64,000 nt of DNA from Mucilaginibacter ginkgonis (GCF_009754905.2 NZ_CP066775.1:310001-374000), one strand, 5' to 3'; shown: positions 26,353-34,818, counted from the first letter of the stretch. Translations and numbers: made by a program. The notes: generated by a model from the sequence alone, not told the origin.

Positions 26353-26858
26353 TAGGGATTTGGCTTGTAGGCAGTTCTATCAGAATTTAGTGTTTTCATT
26401 TTTCTGTCAATATCCTGAACAGCTTTTTTTCCATAAAACCTTTGAATTTCATTTTTTTCATCTTGGTTGCCTCTCTCAAGTACGCGCTTGATAACTCCCC
26501 CCTGATGTGCTTTCCAGTCTATTTTTTGGATATCGGTATCCCAGAAAAGAACCGGCCTGATTTTGGACATATCAGGGCGATTGAATGATACAATATCTTT
26601 CTTGACAAGTTTTGTTTCATAAATAGCTTGCAAGACACTCATTGTGCTTTCTTCAAGTCCAAGAGCATTGTCGATCTTAAATGCCGCCTCGGGTGTCAAT
26701 TTTCGTTTGCCTTTAAGGAAAGCATTCAAGGTTTGTACCGGCATTTCAACCTGGCGGGCAAACGTGGCCTGCTTAACCTTGCGTAACTTTAATGTACGGT
26801 CCAGAATAGCTGCAGGCGCAATACCCCAATACTTTTCTATCCAGTTATCCATATTCAA
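26352..26858 (-). CDS. XRE-type antitoxin/regulator of the AbiE-like pair
   Basis: A 168-residue protein with an N-terminal HTH (about residues 18-65; LRKVKQATFARQVEMPVQTL then RKLTPEAAFKIDNALGLEE) of the HigA-like type and a C-terminal region that would contact the partner (RPVLFWDTDIQKIDWKAHQG). The latter phrase, DI--IDW, is typical of proteins paired with AbiEii toxins. It likely represses its own operon and neutralises the toxin. Confidence 0.8.
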   Translation of the reverse strand: MNMDNWIEKYWGIAPAAILDRTLKLRKVKQATFARQVEMPVQTLNAFLKGKRKLTPEAAFKIDNALGLEESTMSVLQAIYETKLVKKDIVSFNRPDMSKIRPVLFWDTDIQKIDWKAHQGGVIKRVLERGNQDEKNEIQRFYGKKAVQDIDRKMKTLNSDRTAYKPNP

Positions 26859-26955
26859 ATATAAACAATTTTGTTTATAAAATAATTGGAGTTTCTATAT
26901 CAACTCATTGGATTGCTAAGGGACACGAATTACAAAGCGCTCTTATACCATGCAA

Positions 26956-28896
26956 TTAAGGGGTTGGACTCGCTTCTGATTTTTGAACAATAGTTAAAAT
27001 GTCGTTCTTGATTGAAAGGTAATTAGCTTCAAACACCTCATTATCAATCTGCCGAACAGAAGGAATTGATTTAAATTCAGCTTCGTCATCAGCAATCCCG
27101 CGATGATCATTTTGAATCTCACAATTAAAAGCTTTAAAGTTTATTTTGTTTTGAGGGTCGTCCGCCACCATTCCCACAAACTGGCCTGATGACAACCCGG
27201 CTATTTTGGAAGCAGGTACAGCAAAATTCAATTGAGTTGATTTATTCAAAGAGGTGTCAGAACTATTGATTGTTATGCTTTCTTTCTCCTGATTAATTTT
27301 TCCGATGCGTTCAGATAGCTGTTTTGCCGAATCTCCATTTGATTGTCCAAAAATAATATTACCTGTAATATTGAAAATGACTTCAGCTTGTTCCAAGCCA
27401 TAATCTTTCTTAAGCTGACTGTAATCCTGAACCGCTAAGGAAACAGCAACTTTATTAGACCTCGCGGTAGCAATTAGGTTATCAATCCCATTGAAATAGA
27501 TGGTTGGAAATTCGTCAAAAACCATACTGCATTTCTGCTGATTTTTCCGGTTAACCAGCTTATTTATCCGGTTAATATACAGGGATAAGACCGCACCGTA
27601 TATTTGAGATTTCAGCGGATTGTTTGCCAGGCAAACTATTTTAGGATCATCGGGATTATTAATATCAAGTGAGAAATCATTTCCGCTTAATACGTAATAG
27701 AGCTGCGGTGACGACAAACGTGCCAAGCTGATTTTCGCGCTTCCTATTTGACCTTCCAATTGATCGTATGCCTCATTTCTCCAGGCTGATATAAAAGGAT
27801 TGATAAGGACTTCCACCTCAGGTTCCTCAAGCAATAAATGGAATAGGATGTTGTAATCAAGCTGCGCAAATTCAATCACGTGTGGTAGTGTGCAAAACCG
27901 ACCATCTTCATATTTTTTTAAAAACCACATTATCGCTGAAATGAAATTGATTGGTGACTCCACGAAGAAATCTCCCTGTTTTTTAATCCATTCCCGGTTG
28001 AGGCCTAGCATAATAGTTCGGGTTGCCTCAATCGCATCTGTGATTTCGGACATGGTTTGAGGTTCTAAAGGATTTGACCTATGCATAACCCGTTCGAAGT
28101 TTATTACATAAAAAGTAGGTTGAACTTTATATAAATGCTTGTGTTTCGAAAGCGCATTATAGGCTATGCGAGACAGATCATCGTATTTAAAATCGTAAAT
28201 CAGCATTGAAAATCCCTTTTTAATATGCTGCGAAATAATATGTCGGATTACAAAATAAGATTTACCAGATCCCGGGCTACCGCCAATTAAAGTTCCTCTG
28301 AATGGATTTATAATATTTATCCAGCTTTTGCGGCTTTTCCCTTTTAGATTGTAAACTGCAGGAAGGTTAACAGAATACTCATTTTCTAATAGCCGTTCTT
28401 CCTGGGGGAAAGATTCATTCTCCTCATTGAATATATCCTTGTTTAAATTAATTTTAATCATTCTGAAAAGAAGACTCACTCCTGAAAGAATCAGCATATA
28501 CCCTGCTGATGTAACGCCAATGTATAATAATGCTATGGTGGTGGAAGAATAGTGAGTGGCAAGAAATAGCGTGCTAACAAAGTACATGATCAGCCCGGCC
28601 ATACTATTAATCGAAATTCTGCTTGCCTTAATGGATTCATCTTTTTTACCCTTACTGCCAAGTAACGAAGCCAATAACAGAATGATTGCGGCAAGTTTTG
28701 CGTGAAGCACTTTTGCAAATATTGCCATCCTCGAAATGGGTAATAAAATATGATTTACTATAGGCCTTCTTAAACCTAAAACCTGGAATGCTGAATAGCA
28801 GCTTAAATAAAAATGCACTATTAAAACTGCAATACTTAAAAGCCTTGTAAAGTCAATTATCTTTCTCAGGGCTTGTTCATTTTCACCTGTTTGCAT
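26956..28896 (-). CDS. Type IV coupling protein (TraD/VirD4-like, MobC of Bacteroidetes)
   Basis: A 646-residue membrane ATPase that brings the relaxase-DNA complex to the channel. Four N-terminal hydrophobic helices (within residues 10-150) are followed by Walker A (LIGGSPGSGKSYFVIRHI, about residue 205), the phrase LIYDFKYDDLSRIAYN, Walker B (SMVFDEFPTIYFNGI) and the sensor-like ATARSNKVAVSLAVQDYSQL. It is complete and lies 12 bases downstream of the relaxase gene. Confidence 0.9.
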   Translation of the reverse strand: MQTGENEQALRKIIDFTRLLSIAVLIVHFYLSCYSAFQVLGLRRPIVNHILLPISRMAIFAKVLHAKLAAIILLLASLLGSKGKKDESIKASRISINSMAGLIMYFVSTLFLATHYSSTTIALLYIGVTSAGYMLILSGVSLLFRMIKINLNKDIFNEENESFPQEERLLENEYSVNLPAVYNLKGKSRKSWINIINPFRGTLIGGSPGSGKSYFVIRHIISQHIKKGFSMLIYDFKYDDLSRIAYNALSKHKHLYKVQPTFYVINFERVMHRSNPLEPQTMSEITDAIEATRTIMLGLNREWIKKQGDFFVESPINFISAIMWFLKKYEDGRFCTLPHVIEFAQLDYNILFHLLLEEPEVEVLINPFISAWRNEAYDQLEGQIGSAKISLARLSSPQLYYVLSGNDFSLDINNPDDPKIVCLANNPLKSQIYGAVLSLYINRINKLVNRKNQQKCSMVFDEFPTIYFNGIDNLIATARSNKVAVSLAVQDYSQLKKDYGLEQAEVIFNITGNIIFGQSNGDSAKQLSERIGKINQEKESITINSSDTSLNKSTQLNFAVPASKIAGLSSGQFVGMVADDPQNKINFKAFNCEIQNDHRGIADDEAEFKSIPSVRQIDNEVFEANYLSIKNDILTIVQKSEASPTP

Positions 28897-28908
28897 GACG
28901 ATTACGTA

Positions 28909-30165
28909 TTAAAGTGAATGTCCTTTTCTTTTTTTCTTTCGTTTATTTTGCTGCAGCCTTGCTATAGCGGCCATGTCTTGCTGTTCATCTTTAAATAGTA
29001 TGTTTAACAGCGAATTTCTATCGCCTGAAGGTGTAAATGAACCTGAAATATTGTCAGGGAATTTCAACACCTGTTTGACATTTTTTTCCTTTTTTGGAAC
29101 AATTTGATGTTGCTGAATTTCCTTGTTTTTGAACCAGTTTGTTAGTGTGGCTGCACTATAATTTTTGCCTAAATCACTTCCGTTGAATACCGACTTCGAT
29201 CCATGATCTACGAACGTTATCCCATACAAACGCCCTTCTTCATTTTGCCGGAAAATGACTTGAATACCTTCTTCTTTTAACATTTTTTGAAAGGCGGTTT
29301 TTGAAACTCTCACATTTAAAGCCTTTTCAATTTTCCACTTTACCTGTTCTTTCAGAGGTTTACGCAACACTTCGTTTAATCGAAAACGATCTTCTAATGC
29401 CTTCAAAGTTGGCTTGCCATAGATGCTGCTGGCCTTGATTGGCACACCCATTTTGTTTCCTTTTTCATCAAGCGCCCAATAAACCAAGCCATTTTTTTCA
29501 TACATTCTTGAATCTTTAGAACCCCTATCAGCCGTAATATTGTATTGATTAAGTATTGCATTGAGTTCGGGAATGCTGGTAAATTTGTAACCTTTTACAA
29601 TTTCATTCACCACGTTGGTGATTGACCTTTTAAGTTCTGACTTACCATATTCAACTTGTATTAAGGGATTAGATAATGCGTTTTGTTGCTTACCCTGATC
29701 TTCTGCCTTAACCAAGTTGTAATTTATTTCAACTTGTTTTCTGGCACATTCGGAGGCTCTGTTCGCGAGGAAATGAAAACTGATACGTTTACCGTCGGGT
29801 TTGATATTAGTAGTGACAATATGCAGGTGAGGGTGTCCGGCATCGCGATGCTGGTAAACTAAATAAGGCTGTTTACCAAATCCTAAACCATCCATATAAT
29901 CATCGGCAATTTGCTGCAGTAAATCTTTCTCCAAATTTTCGCTCACCGCAAAATTTAACGAAACGTGCATTGCGTTGACGAGTGTCCGCTCGTTCCGATT
30001 TGTTAGGTCAGTTAATCTTTGCAGCTTTTCCGTGAACGTTAAGTTAGCTGGGTCTTTAAGGTAACCTTGTGCAGAAATCAACTCTGCTTTACCCTGTCTT
30101 ACTTTATGTTCATTATAATTTATTGCACCACTTACGCTTCTCCCGGTTTTAATTTTTGCGACCAT
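28909..30165 (-). CDS. Relaxase / mobilisation nuclease (MobB-like)
   Basis: A 418-residue relaxase of the PF03432 group, which nicks oriT and stays bound to the 5' end. It starts MVAKIKTGRSVSGAINYNE, as these relaxases do; the metal-binding HxHxH is at residues 111-115 (HPHLH), and the catalytic Tyr is probably among Tyr17, Tyr101 and Tyr104. The C-terminus is basic (NKRKKKRKGHSL). It overlaps the relaxosome gene by 34 bases. The oriT candidate lies just beyond that gene. Confidence 0.92.
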   Translation of the reverse strand: MVAKIKTGRSVSGAINYNEHKVRQGKAELISAQGYLKDPANLTFTEKLQRLTDLTNRNERTLVNAMHVSLNFAVSENLEKDLLQQIADDYMDGLGFGKQPYLVYQHRDAGHPHLHIVTTNIKPDGKRISFHFLANRASECARKQVEINYNLVKAEDQGKQQNALSNPLIQVEYGKSELKRSITNVVNEIVKGYKFTSIPELNAILNQYNITADRGSKDSRMYEKNGLVYWALDEKGNKMGVPIKASSIYGKPTLKALEDRFRLNEVLRKPLKEQVKWKIEKALNVRVSKTAFQKMLKEEGIQVIFRQNEEGRLYGITFVDHGSKSVFNGSDLGKNYSAATLTNWFKNKEIQQHQIVPKKEKNVKQVLKFPDNISGSFTPSGDRNSLLNILFKDEQQDMAAIARLQQNKRKKKRKGHSL

Positions 30166-30542
30166 AGTTTAGAAAAAGTTAGCATACATTCTTTGATCTG
30201 GACTATAGCCGGATCGACCTTACTACCAATAATGGTAAGCAGATTTAACCATAAACGGTTATCCACATTTCCGTGCGCACTATTAATTTGACGAACAGCC
30301 TGGTTAAGATTATTGCCGATAGCATTTAACTCTTTTCTGAGCAATGCCAATTCCTCCAGCATTTCATCCATTGTCTTATCACGGTAATTTACCGTGATTG
30401 GTTTTTCAAGCAAAACGCTCCTGATATACTCGCTCATTTTTAAAAATCTTGTTTTTTTAAAACGTGTATCAAGTACTTTAAATTCGTTTGGCTTAAAGCG
30501 CGTAGTTACTTTGCGCTCCCTGTTTTCCTCTTCATTTTCCAT
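30132..30542 (-). CDS. Relaxosome protein (MobA/MobC-type RHH)
   Basis: A 136-residue DNA-binding accessory protein. It shows a ribbon-helix-helix start (VTTRFKPNEFKVLDTRFKKT) and the family block ELNAIGNNLNQAVRQIN, characteristic of MobC-like relaxosome proteins (PF05713) that help the relaxase open oriT. It overlaps the relaxase gene, indicating coupled expression. Confidence 0.85.
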   Translation of the reverse strand: MENEEENRERKVTTRFKPNEFKVLDTRFKKTRFLKMSEYIRSVLLEKPITVNYRDKTMDEMLEELALLRKELNAIGNNLNQAVRQINSAHGNVDNRLWLNLLTIIGSKVDPAIVQIKECMLTFSKLWSQKLKPGEA

Positions 30543-30609
30543 ATTTGTAGTCTTTAAAAATCCGACCCTGGAGGATTTTTACCCTGCTCCCCGACTGACT
30601 TCGAAAGGT

Positions 30610-30706
30610 AGGGGCAAGATCCGTTTGTCCGACAAACGTTTATCTTGCTGACTGCTGGTAAGAGGCAATCTCGTCCTTTAAGACTTCCTAAATCTGCCAG
30701 CAGTAC
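30610..30706. other. Candidate origin of transfer (oriT)
   Basis: Two nested and adjacent inverted repeats lie directly upstream of the mobilisation genes. The first has inner arms cgtttgtc / gacaaacg (30622-30629, 30631-30638) and outer arms gcaagat / atcttgc (30614-30620, 30642-30648). The second has arms actgctgg (30651-30658) and ccagcagt (30697-30704) separated by 38 bases. Such repeats next to relaxosome genes are the normal form of oriT. The nick site cannot be assigned. Confidence 0.65.
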
Positions 30707-30719
30707 GTCAAGTTTTGCA

Positions 30720-30980
30720 TCATGTTGACTTCTTCAATTTGGCATCCAAAAATGTACTTAAAGCATCTATGCTGATGTCCTTTAAAGATGTATCATATTC
30801 TACCCCGTAGGATTTCATACGCTTTAAAAGCGGCTTTGGAATCCAGACATTTAGCTGCACCTCTTCCTCTTTAACTGCGGCAGTTTGCTTTATTGGGTGA
30901 ACTTCCTGAATGGGCGTTTTTGGTGTGTCTTTTTTAAGTTTGTCCGCTAATACACCCAATTTCTCTTTATAATCTGTCAT
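30720..30980 (-). CDS. Small RHH-like protein (TraB-position, ParB-like partner)
   Basis: An 86-residue protein with a flexible N-terminus and a C-terminal ribbon-helix-helix-like segment (VQLNVWIPKPLLKRMKSYGV, then LKDISIDALSTFLDAKL). It follows parA after a 69-base gap that holds a perfect palindrome (31025-31050). In related elements the gene after the ParA-like traA encodes a small DNA-binding protein. It may bind the palindrome and the TTACATAA sites near parA, as small RHH ParB-like proteins do. Confidence 0.65.
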   Translation of the reverse strand: MTDYKEKLGVLADKLKKDTPKTPIQEVHPIKQTAAVKEEEVQLNVWIPKPLLKRMKSYGVEYDTSLKDISIDALSTFLDAKLKKST

Positions 30981-31024
30981 TGTAAATCTTATGTTGTTAC
31001 CTCGTTACAAGGGAGATTTTTACG

Positions 31025-31050
31025 ATTACATAAATATGTATTTATGTAAT
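31025..31050. promoter_or_regulatory. Perfect 26-base palindrome between parA and the RHH gene
   Basis: Arms attacataaata and tatttatgtaat around a central tg form a perfect inverted repeat that ends at the parA stop codon. It contains the TTACATAA motif that recurs upstream of parA. It is probably an operator or partition site for the adjacent RHH-like protein. Confidence 0.65.
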
Positions 31051-31655
31051 TATGCACTGATACGATTAACGATTTCCTCTGCCAGGGATGTGATTTCGGA
31101 TATGGCTTTGTGATCGCTGCCGCGCAACACCCCGGCGGTAATGGAAGACCTTGCGATACTTACCCGGTCGTGGATCATCGTTTCCAAAACAGGGGTTTCC
31201 ATGCTTTTCAAAAGGCAGCCTACTTCTTTGGTTATACCGGATCGAGGCTTAATCATATTCATAACAATACCAGCTTGTATCTCTGGCCTTCTAAGCTGCG
31301 CTTCTTTTACTAATGCTATAGTGGATTGGATAGCCATGACATCAAAAAAGCCTGCTTTAGTAGGCATAAGGATAAAATCCGAGAGACTGAATAGTTCCGG
31401 CAGTTTGTTTGACAAATAGGGTGGTGTGTCAACTATTATCAGGTCGCGATCTAACTTTCCGATTTCCTGCAATCGATCGTTAGTTATAACTGTCAGTCCA
31501 GGCAGTTCCTTTTCAATCTGGAATAGGCTACCCTGTAAATCCGTATCAACTAAGACGACGTTTAGCTGATCCTGAAAACACACCGCTAAGTTCATAGCTA
31601 ATGTGCTTTTTCCCACGCCCCCTTTTTGGTGAGCCACCGTGATGATCTTTCCCAT
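31050..31655 (-). CDS. ParA-family ATPase (TraA-like)
   Basis: A 201-residue deviant Walker-type ATPase: KGGVGKSTLAMNLAV near residue 11, the Walker A' Asp in VVLVDTDLQGS, and Walker B in LIIVDTPPYLS. The length is that of short plasmid ParA proteins without an N-terminal HTH. In CTnDOT-like elements the first transfer gene (traA) belongs to this family. Here it may aid maintenance of the excised circle or positioning of the transfer machinery. Repeated TTACATAA sites lie on both sides. Confidence 0.9.
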   Translation of the reverse strand: MGKIITVAHQKGGVGKSTLAMNLAVCFQDQLNVVLVDTDLQGSLFQIEKELPGLTVITNDRLQEIGKLDRDLIIVDTPPYLSNKLPELFSLSDFILMPTKAGFFDVMAIQSTIALVKEAQLRRPEIQAGIVMNMIKPRSGITKEVGCLLKSMETPVLETMIHDRVSIARSSITAGVLRGSDHKAISEITSLAEEIVNRISA

Positions 31656-31656
31656 T

Positions 31657-31808
31657 TTATGTAATACTAAATTGTTGTAAATACATAATGCTGTAATTGC
31701 ATAATGCTGTAAATATTTAAATACATAATCCTTTATTGAAAGAGGTCTATAATTCTAGAATAGTGTAATGCTTCAATTCAACAATTACATAATTCTAGAT
31801 TTACATAA
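31657..31808. repeat. TTACATAA repeat array upstream of parA
   Basis: The AT-rich region before parA carries the 8-base motif TTACATAA or close variants at 31657-31664 (reverse orientation, next to the start codon), 31682-31688, 31722-31728, 31785-31792 and 31801-31808, and also two copies of ataatgctgtaa and of aattctaga. The same motif forms the palindrome at 31025-31050. This looks like a centromere-like or operator array for a ParA partner. Confidence 0.6.
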
Positions 31809-31859
31809 GTATGTGCGTCAATAAGTTTGACACACATTTTGCCAATGCCTTTACGATCT

Positions 31860-32162
31860 TTAAACTAATGACCTTGATGGCCGGTTATTGTAGATCCATT
31901 CATTGGCAACTACCTTCCAGTCCTTAATTTTATAGCCACGTTTTGTGTGCCAGTTAGTACGTTGATAACAGCTTAAGAACCTGTCGATTTCCAATATTGA
32001 ACTTCCCTTTTCCAGAAAATACATAGTCACATGTTCAAGTAAAGGAGGTATTGAGTAACCAAATCCGCTAATTAGTTTCTCAGACAAACTGGCAGAGTTT
32101 CCTATCCTTGGAATTTTTATACAAGAAGAAATTCTTTTAGCTTCTCTCTTAACCATAATCAT
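31860..32162 (-). CDS. Conserved hypothetical protein of conjugative elements, 100 residues
   Basis: A small protein with the phrase GFGYSIPPLLEHVTMYFLEK and the ending KRGYKIKDWKVVANEWIYN. This pattern (a GY-I--LL-PVE-Y block followed by K-GY-I-NWK--A--WI) recurs in small genes next to the regulatory end of Bacteroidetes conjugative transposons. The function is unknown. Its start overlaps the stop of the HTH gene by 4 bases, so the two are co-transcribed. Confidence 0.65.
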   Translation of the reverse strand: MIMVKREAKRISSCIKIPRIGNSASLSEKLISGFGYSIPPLLEHVTMYFLEKGSSILEIDRFLSCYQRTNWHTKRGYKIKDWKVVANEWIYNNRPSRSLV

Positions 32163-32476
32163 GGTTTGATAATGGTTTCAGTTTCCATCAACGTTTCAAT
32201 TTTGTCCGCGTCGTAATAAGTTACCTGGCCTAACTTTGTATAGGGAATTTTGCCGTTATCACGCAGATATTGCAGTTTGCCGGAGGAAATATTTAAAAGT
32301 TTCCTAACTTCAATGGCCTTAATCCATTTTTTACCTTTTCGGCTAAGCTGGTCGGTTATCAGCAATTTGATATCACCTAATAGTTGATTTTTAAAATCGA
32401 GCAAGTCACCTACAGTTATTAACTGATCTCTAAAAATTTTTCCTTGCTCTGGGAATCTTTGCAGGGCTTTTTCCAT
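32159..32476 (-). CDS. Helix-turn-helix (excisionase/MerR-like) DNA-binding protein
   Basis: A soluble protein of about 105 residues with a C-terminal HTH_17-type domain: WIKAIEVRKLLNISSGKLQY followed by LRDNGKIPYTKLGQVTYYDA, the usual excisionase-like winged motif. The frame is open to 32515, but the ATG at 32476 is preferred because the 34-base operator at 32522 would otherwise lie only 6 bases from the start. The gene may regulate excision or transfer and may bind its own upstream palindrome. Confidence 0.75.
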   Translation of the reverse strand: MEKALQRFPEQGKIFRDQLITVGDLLDFKNQLLGDIKLLITDQLSRKGKKWIKAIEVRKLLNISSGKLQYLRDNGKIPYTKLGQVTYYDADKIETLMETETIIKP

Positions 32477-32521
32477 AATCAAAATTGTTAATGGAGCAAA
32501 GTTGGTTGAACCCAAAATATA

Positions 32522-32555
32522 TTTATCCTATGTTGCACCTAACTTAGGTGTTTTT
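32522..32555 (-). promoter_or_regulatory. Palindromic operator upstream of the HTH regulator gene
   Basis: Contains the 15-base palindrome cacctaacttaggtg (32536-32550) in a 34-base stretch that matches 24587-24620 at all but four positions. The conserved part includes tttatccta, gttg and the palindrome. Presence before both the regulator and the tra operon suggests a common regulator, possibly by autoregulation. Confidence 0.6.
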
Positions 32556-32606
32556 TTTATGAAAAAGTTAGTATATCCTCACCGTAAATAGTATAGTAAA
32601 CTTTTG

Positions 32607-32645
32607 AAAAACGTCTCAATCATATAATTTGGGACGTTTTGTTTT
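32607..32645 (+). terminator. Terminator-like hairpin at the right edge of the element
   Basis: Arms aaaacgtc (32608-32615) and gacgtttt (32633-32640) with a T-rich tail gtttt. The A and T runs on both sides make it potentially bidirectional. It marks the boundary between the conjugative element and the region to the right. Confidence 0.5.
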
Positions 32646-33002
32646 AAAGGCAATACATCTCAAAACAATTCATCTCAATCGTGAGCTTCCCGATGCGGGA
32701 TGCAAAGAGCTGGCCTCTAAACGGCACGTTCATCCTCGATATACCGCGCGGCCAACAACTCGATCGGCCCCTATCGATACAAACGTTCATAAACTATCTA
32801 TGAAAATTTGGCAACTCTTCTCCATGCAATACCAAGATTTAATTATGATCTTATAATTCTGATTTCGTCATTCAATTTAGCACCCGTTGCTAAGATATTG
32901 TATTGACATTCAGTGCTTATCGAAACTTTATAGCAAGATTTCAGGTTTATCCTAAAGGTTGTCACAATAGTGTAGGTTACGTAGCATTTAATAAGTAGGC
33001 GT
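32646..33002. other. Intergenic stretch between the element and the GAF-PAS gene
   Basis: A 75-residue open frame on the plus strand here has no recognisable features and looks random. No promoter consensus was identified. A chromosomal junction of the conjugative element may lie in this stretch, but I found no matching direct repeat near 13.1-13.2 kb. Confidence 0.4.
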
Positions 33003-34133
33003 ATGAGACGGGATAATTACTTCAAGAAACGATTTGGTGGCGAGACGGATTATCGGGATTACTTGAATTGTATAGACAAAATTACTAAATCTGAGTTGAA
33101 TGGTCTTTTATGTGTTATCGGCAAAATTTGCGATACTCCTGTTTCACTTATAACACTATTAAGTGACCGGAAGCAATGGTTTCTTTGTGCAAACGGGACC
33201 GATATGTCGGGAAATGATGCAGACGCGTCTTTTTGCCAATATCTCAAGCCGGAAGATGAGCTACTTGAAGTCCAGGATGCGACTCTCGACGGTAGATTTA
33301 ATAATCTGGATGTGGTTACCGGAGAATTTCATATCAGGTTTTATGCAGGCATTCCCCTGGTGAATAACCGGGGCAAAGTTATTGGGTCAGTCTGCTTATT
33401 CGACACCAGGATTAAAACCTTATCTGATTATCAGAAAACGACCTTTGTTACTTTAAGCAAGCAAATTTTCAAGATCCTGGAATATAAAAGGGTTGAAGAA
33501 TATAATAAAGTTGTAACAGCTGAATTGCAACTTCAAAAAGAAAAGACAGAGTCCGTACTTCAAAAGTTAAGAGCTTACTTCGATAGCTCTCCCTCCATGC
33601 ATATATTGTTGGACCTTGAAATGAATGTGCTGGATTTCAATAAAGAATCTGTCGCTATTATTCAAAAATATCTGGGAAAGCAGATCCTTTATGAAAAAAA
33701 CATTATCAATTACATTACGCCTGGATATGTCAGGCATTTCAAAAAATTATTCGATGCTGCTCTCAGAGGTAAAAGAATAGTTCGCGAGGTGCTAATTGAT
33801 TATGTCGATATAGCAACATGGTGGCGGATAACGCTACGTCCGGTACTGAATGATGATAAGCGGGTTGTTGCCGTTTCTTATTCGGCCATGAATATACATG
33901 AAACTAAACAGCATGTTGAGGAAATATCGAGACAAAACAATAAACTCCAGGAAATTGCAATTATCCAGTCACACGGATATCGCAAACCTGTTGCGTCTAT
34001 TTTAGGCTTGATCGATATTATCAGAAGAGACGGCAATTCAGTAGACGAGGAAATATTAGGTATGCTTGAAAAAGCAGCAATTGATTTGGATGAGCAGATC
34101 AGAAAAGTTGTAAAATTTACGGAACATAACTGA
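33003..34133 (+). CDS. GAF-PAS protein with kinase H-box but no ATPase domain
   Basis: A 376-residue cytoplasmic protein. A GAF domain spans about residues 20-165 (CDTPVSLITLLSDRKQWF, DASFCQYL, YAGIPLVNNRGKVIGSVCLF), a PAS domain about 190-305, and a dimerisation/phosphotransfer-like helix pair at the end (IIQSHGYRKPVASILGLIDI, His324). The HATPase domain that should follow is absent; the gene ends after the second helix. It may accept phosphate from another kinase, or dimerise with one, as Spo0B-like proteins do. A shorter relative is at 46489. Confidence 0.8.
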   Translation: MRRDNYFKKRFGGETDYRDYLNCIDKITKSELNGLLCVIGKICDTPVSLITLLSDRKQWFLCANGTDMSGNDADASFCQYLKPEDELLEVQDATLDGRFNNLDVVTGEFHIRFYAGIPLVNNRGKVIGSVCLFDTRIKTLSDYQKTTFVTLSKQIFKILEYKRVEEYNKVVTAELQLQKEKTESVLQKLRAYFDSSPSMHILLDLEMNVLDFNKESVAIIQKYLGKQILYEKNIINYITPGYVRHFKKLFDAALRGKRIVREVLIDYVDIATWWRITLRPVLNDDKRVVAVSYSAMNIHETKQHVEEISRQNNKLQEIAIIQSHGYRKPVASILGLIDIIRRDGNSVDEEILGMLEKAAIDLDEQIRKVVKFTEHN

Positions 34134-34818
34134 TCAATTGCCTAAACTGAAGTTGTGGCAATATTAATTACACCTTATTATTTTACTCAAGTAACTACTC
34201 CCTTTGTGGATAACCGCAAACAGTCGCATCCTTCGTAGAGGTTGCGTTTTCGAATGATTGCAAGTTATTTACTAGTGTTTTGCAACCATTTATTTCTTTT
34301 CACCTGTTTTTTCCAGATTAGCTTTTATGCGCGCGGCTACCAGCGCTATTTCGCATTTCGCCTAAGCAAGTTGCTTTATAACTTCCTCTCTAGACCGTAG
34401 GGTTTTTAACCGGTTCCATAATTTGAAAGCTTAATAATTTATGTTGCTAAACGCTCAATACAAGGTAGGTATTTCTTTTTAAATGAATGATAATTAATAA
34501 GTTATATACCGTACATATAACGATGCCGAAAATGGTATTATTTTTTTAACAGGCGACACAGTGATTTTTCAAAGGCATAAATTTTAGTTAAAATTAGGCT
34601 TGTTGAGAAAAGTTTTTCATTAAGCGAGATGCCAATTTCCATTTTCAAATTGTTTAACGATTATCCATAAGTCGAGGCGCCACTCTTATTTTACGATTAG
34701 TGTATCCGGCGGAGTGCGAATAAGTACAAAAATAGCTCAGGTACAATGGTATTTGACGCCGCTGATAAAACTTTTAAGTGTCTCATATGTACAACAATAT
34801 CACTTAAAACAATTAAAC
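34134..34818. other. Intergenic region, no gene seen
   Basis: About 680 bases without a convincing frame. An upstream extension of the small membrane protein gene (34714-34818) is open but lacks any conserved appearance. No clear terminator follows the GAF-PAS gene. Confidence 0.45.

Larger units (their letters stand above)
13194..32645 (-). mobile_element. Bacteroidetes-type conjugative element without visible integrase
   Basis: A continuous block of conjugation genes on the minus strand: DUF3945 protein, TraN, M, L, K, J, three TraI-like proteins, a lipoprotein, TraG, F, E, a TraD-position protein, RteC, toxin-antitoxin, coupling protein, relaxase, relaxosome protein, RHH-like protein, ParA and regulators. 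The order matches CTnDOT-like transposons (traA-like genes to traN). No tyrosine or serine integrase, TraO, TraP or TraQ was found. The outer limits given are the terminators at each side and not mapped attachment sites. Confidence 0.75.

Noticed and set aside
31025..31808. CRISPR-like array near parA
   Set aside because: The repeated unit is only about 8 bases, spacing is irregular and no cas genes are present; a protein-binding array fits better.
32629..32856. 75-residue plus-strand frame beside the conjugative element
   Set aside because: No recognisable pattern, starts inside a terminator hairpin, and composition looks random.
13100..33000. Attachment-site direct repeats at the ends of the conjugative element
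   Set aside because: I compared the stretches near 13.1-13.2 kb and 32.5-33.0 kb by eye and found no convincing shared repeat.
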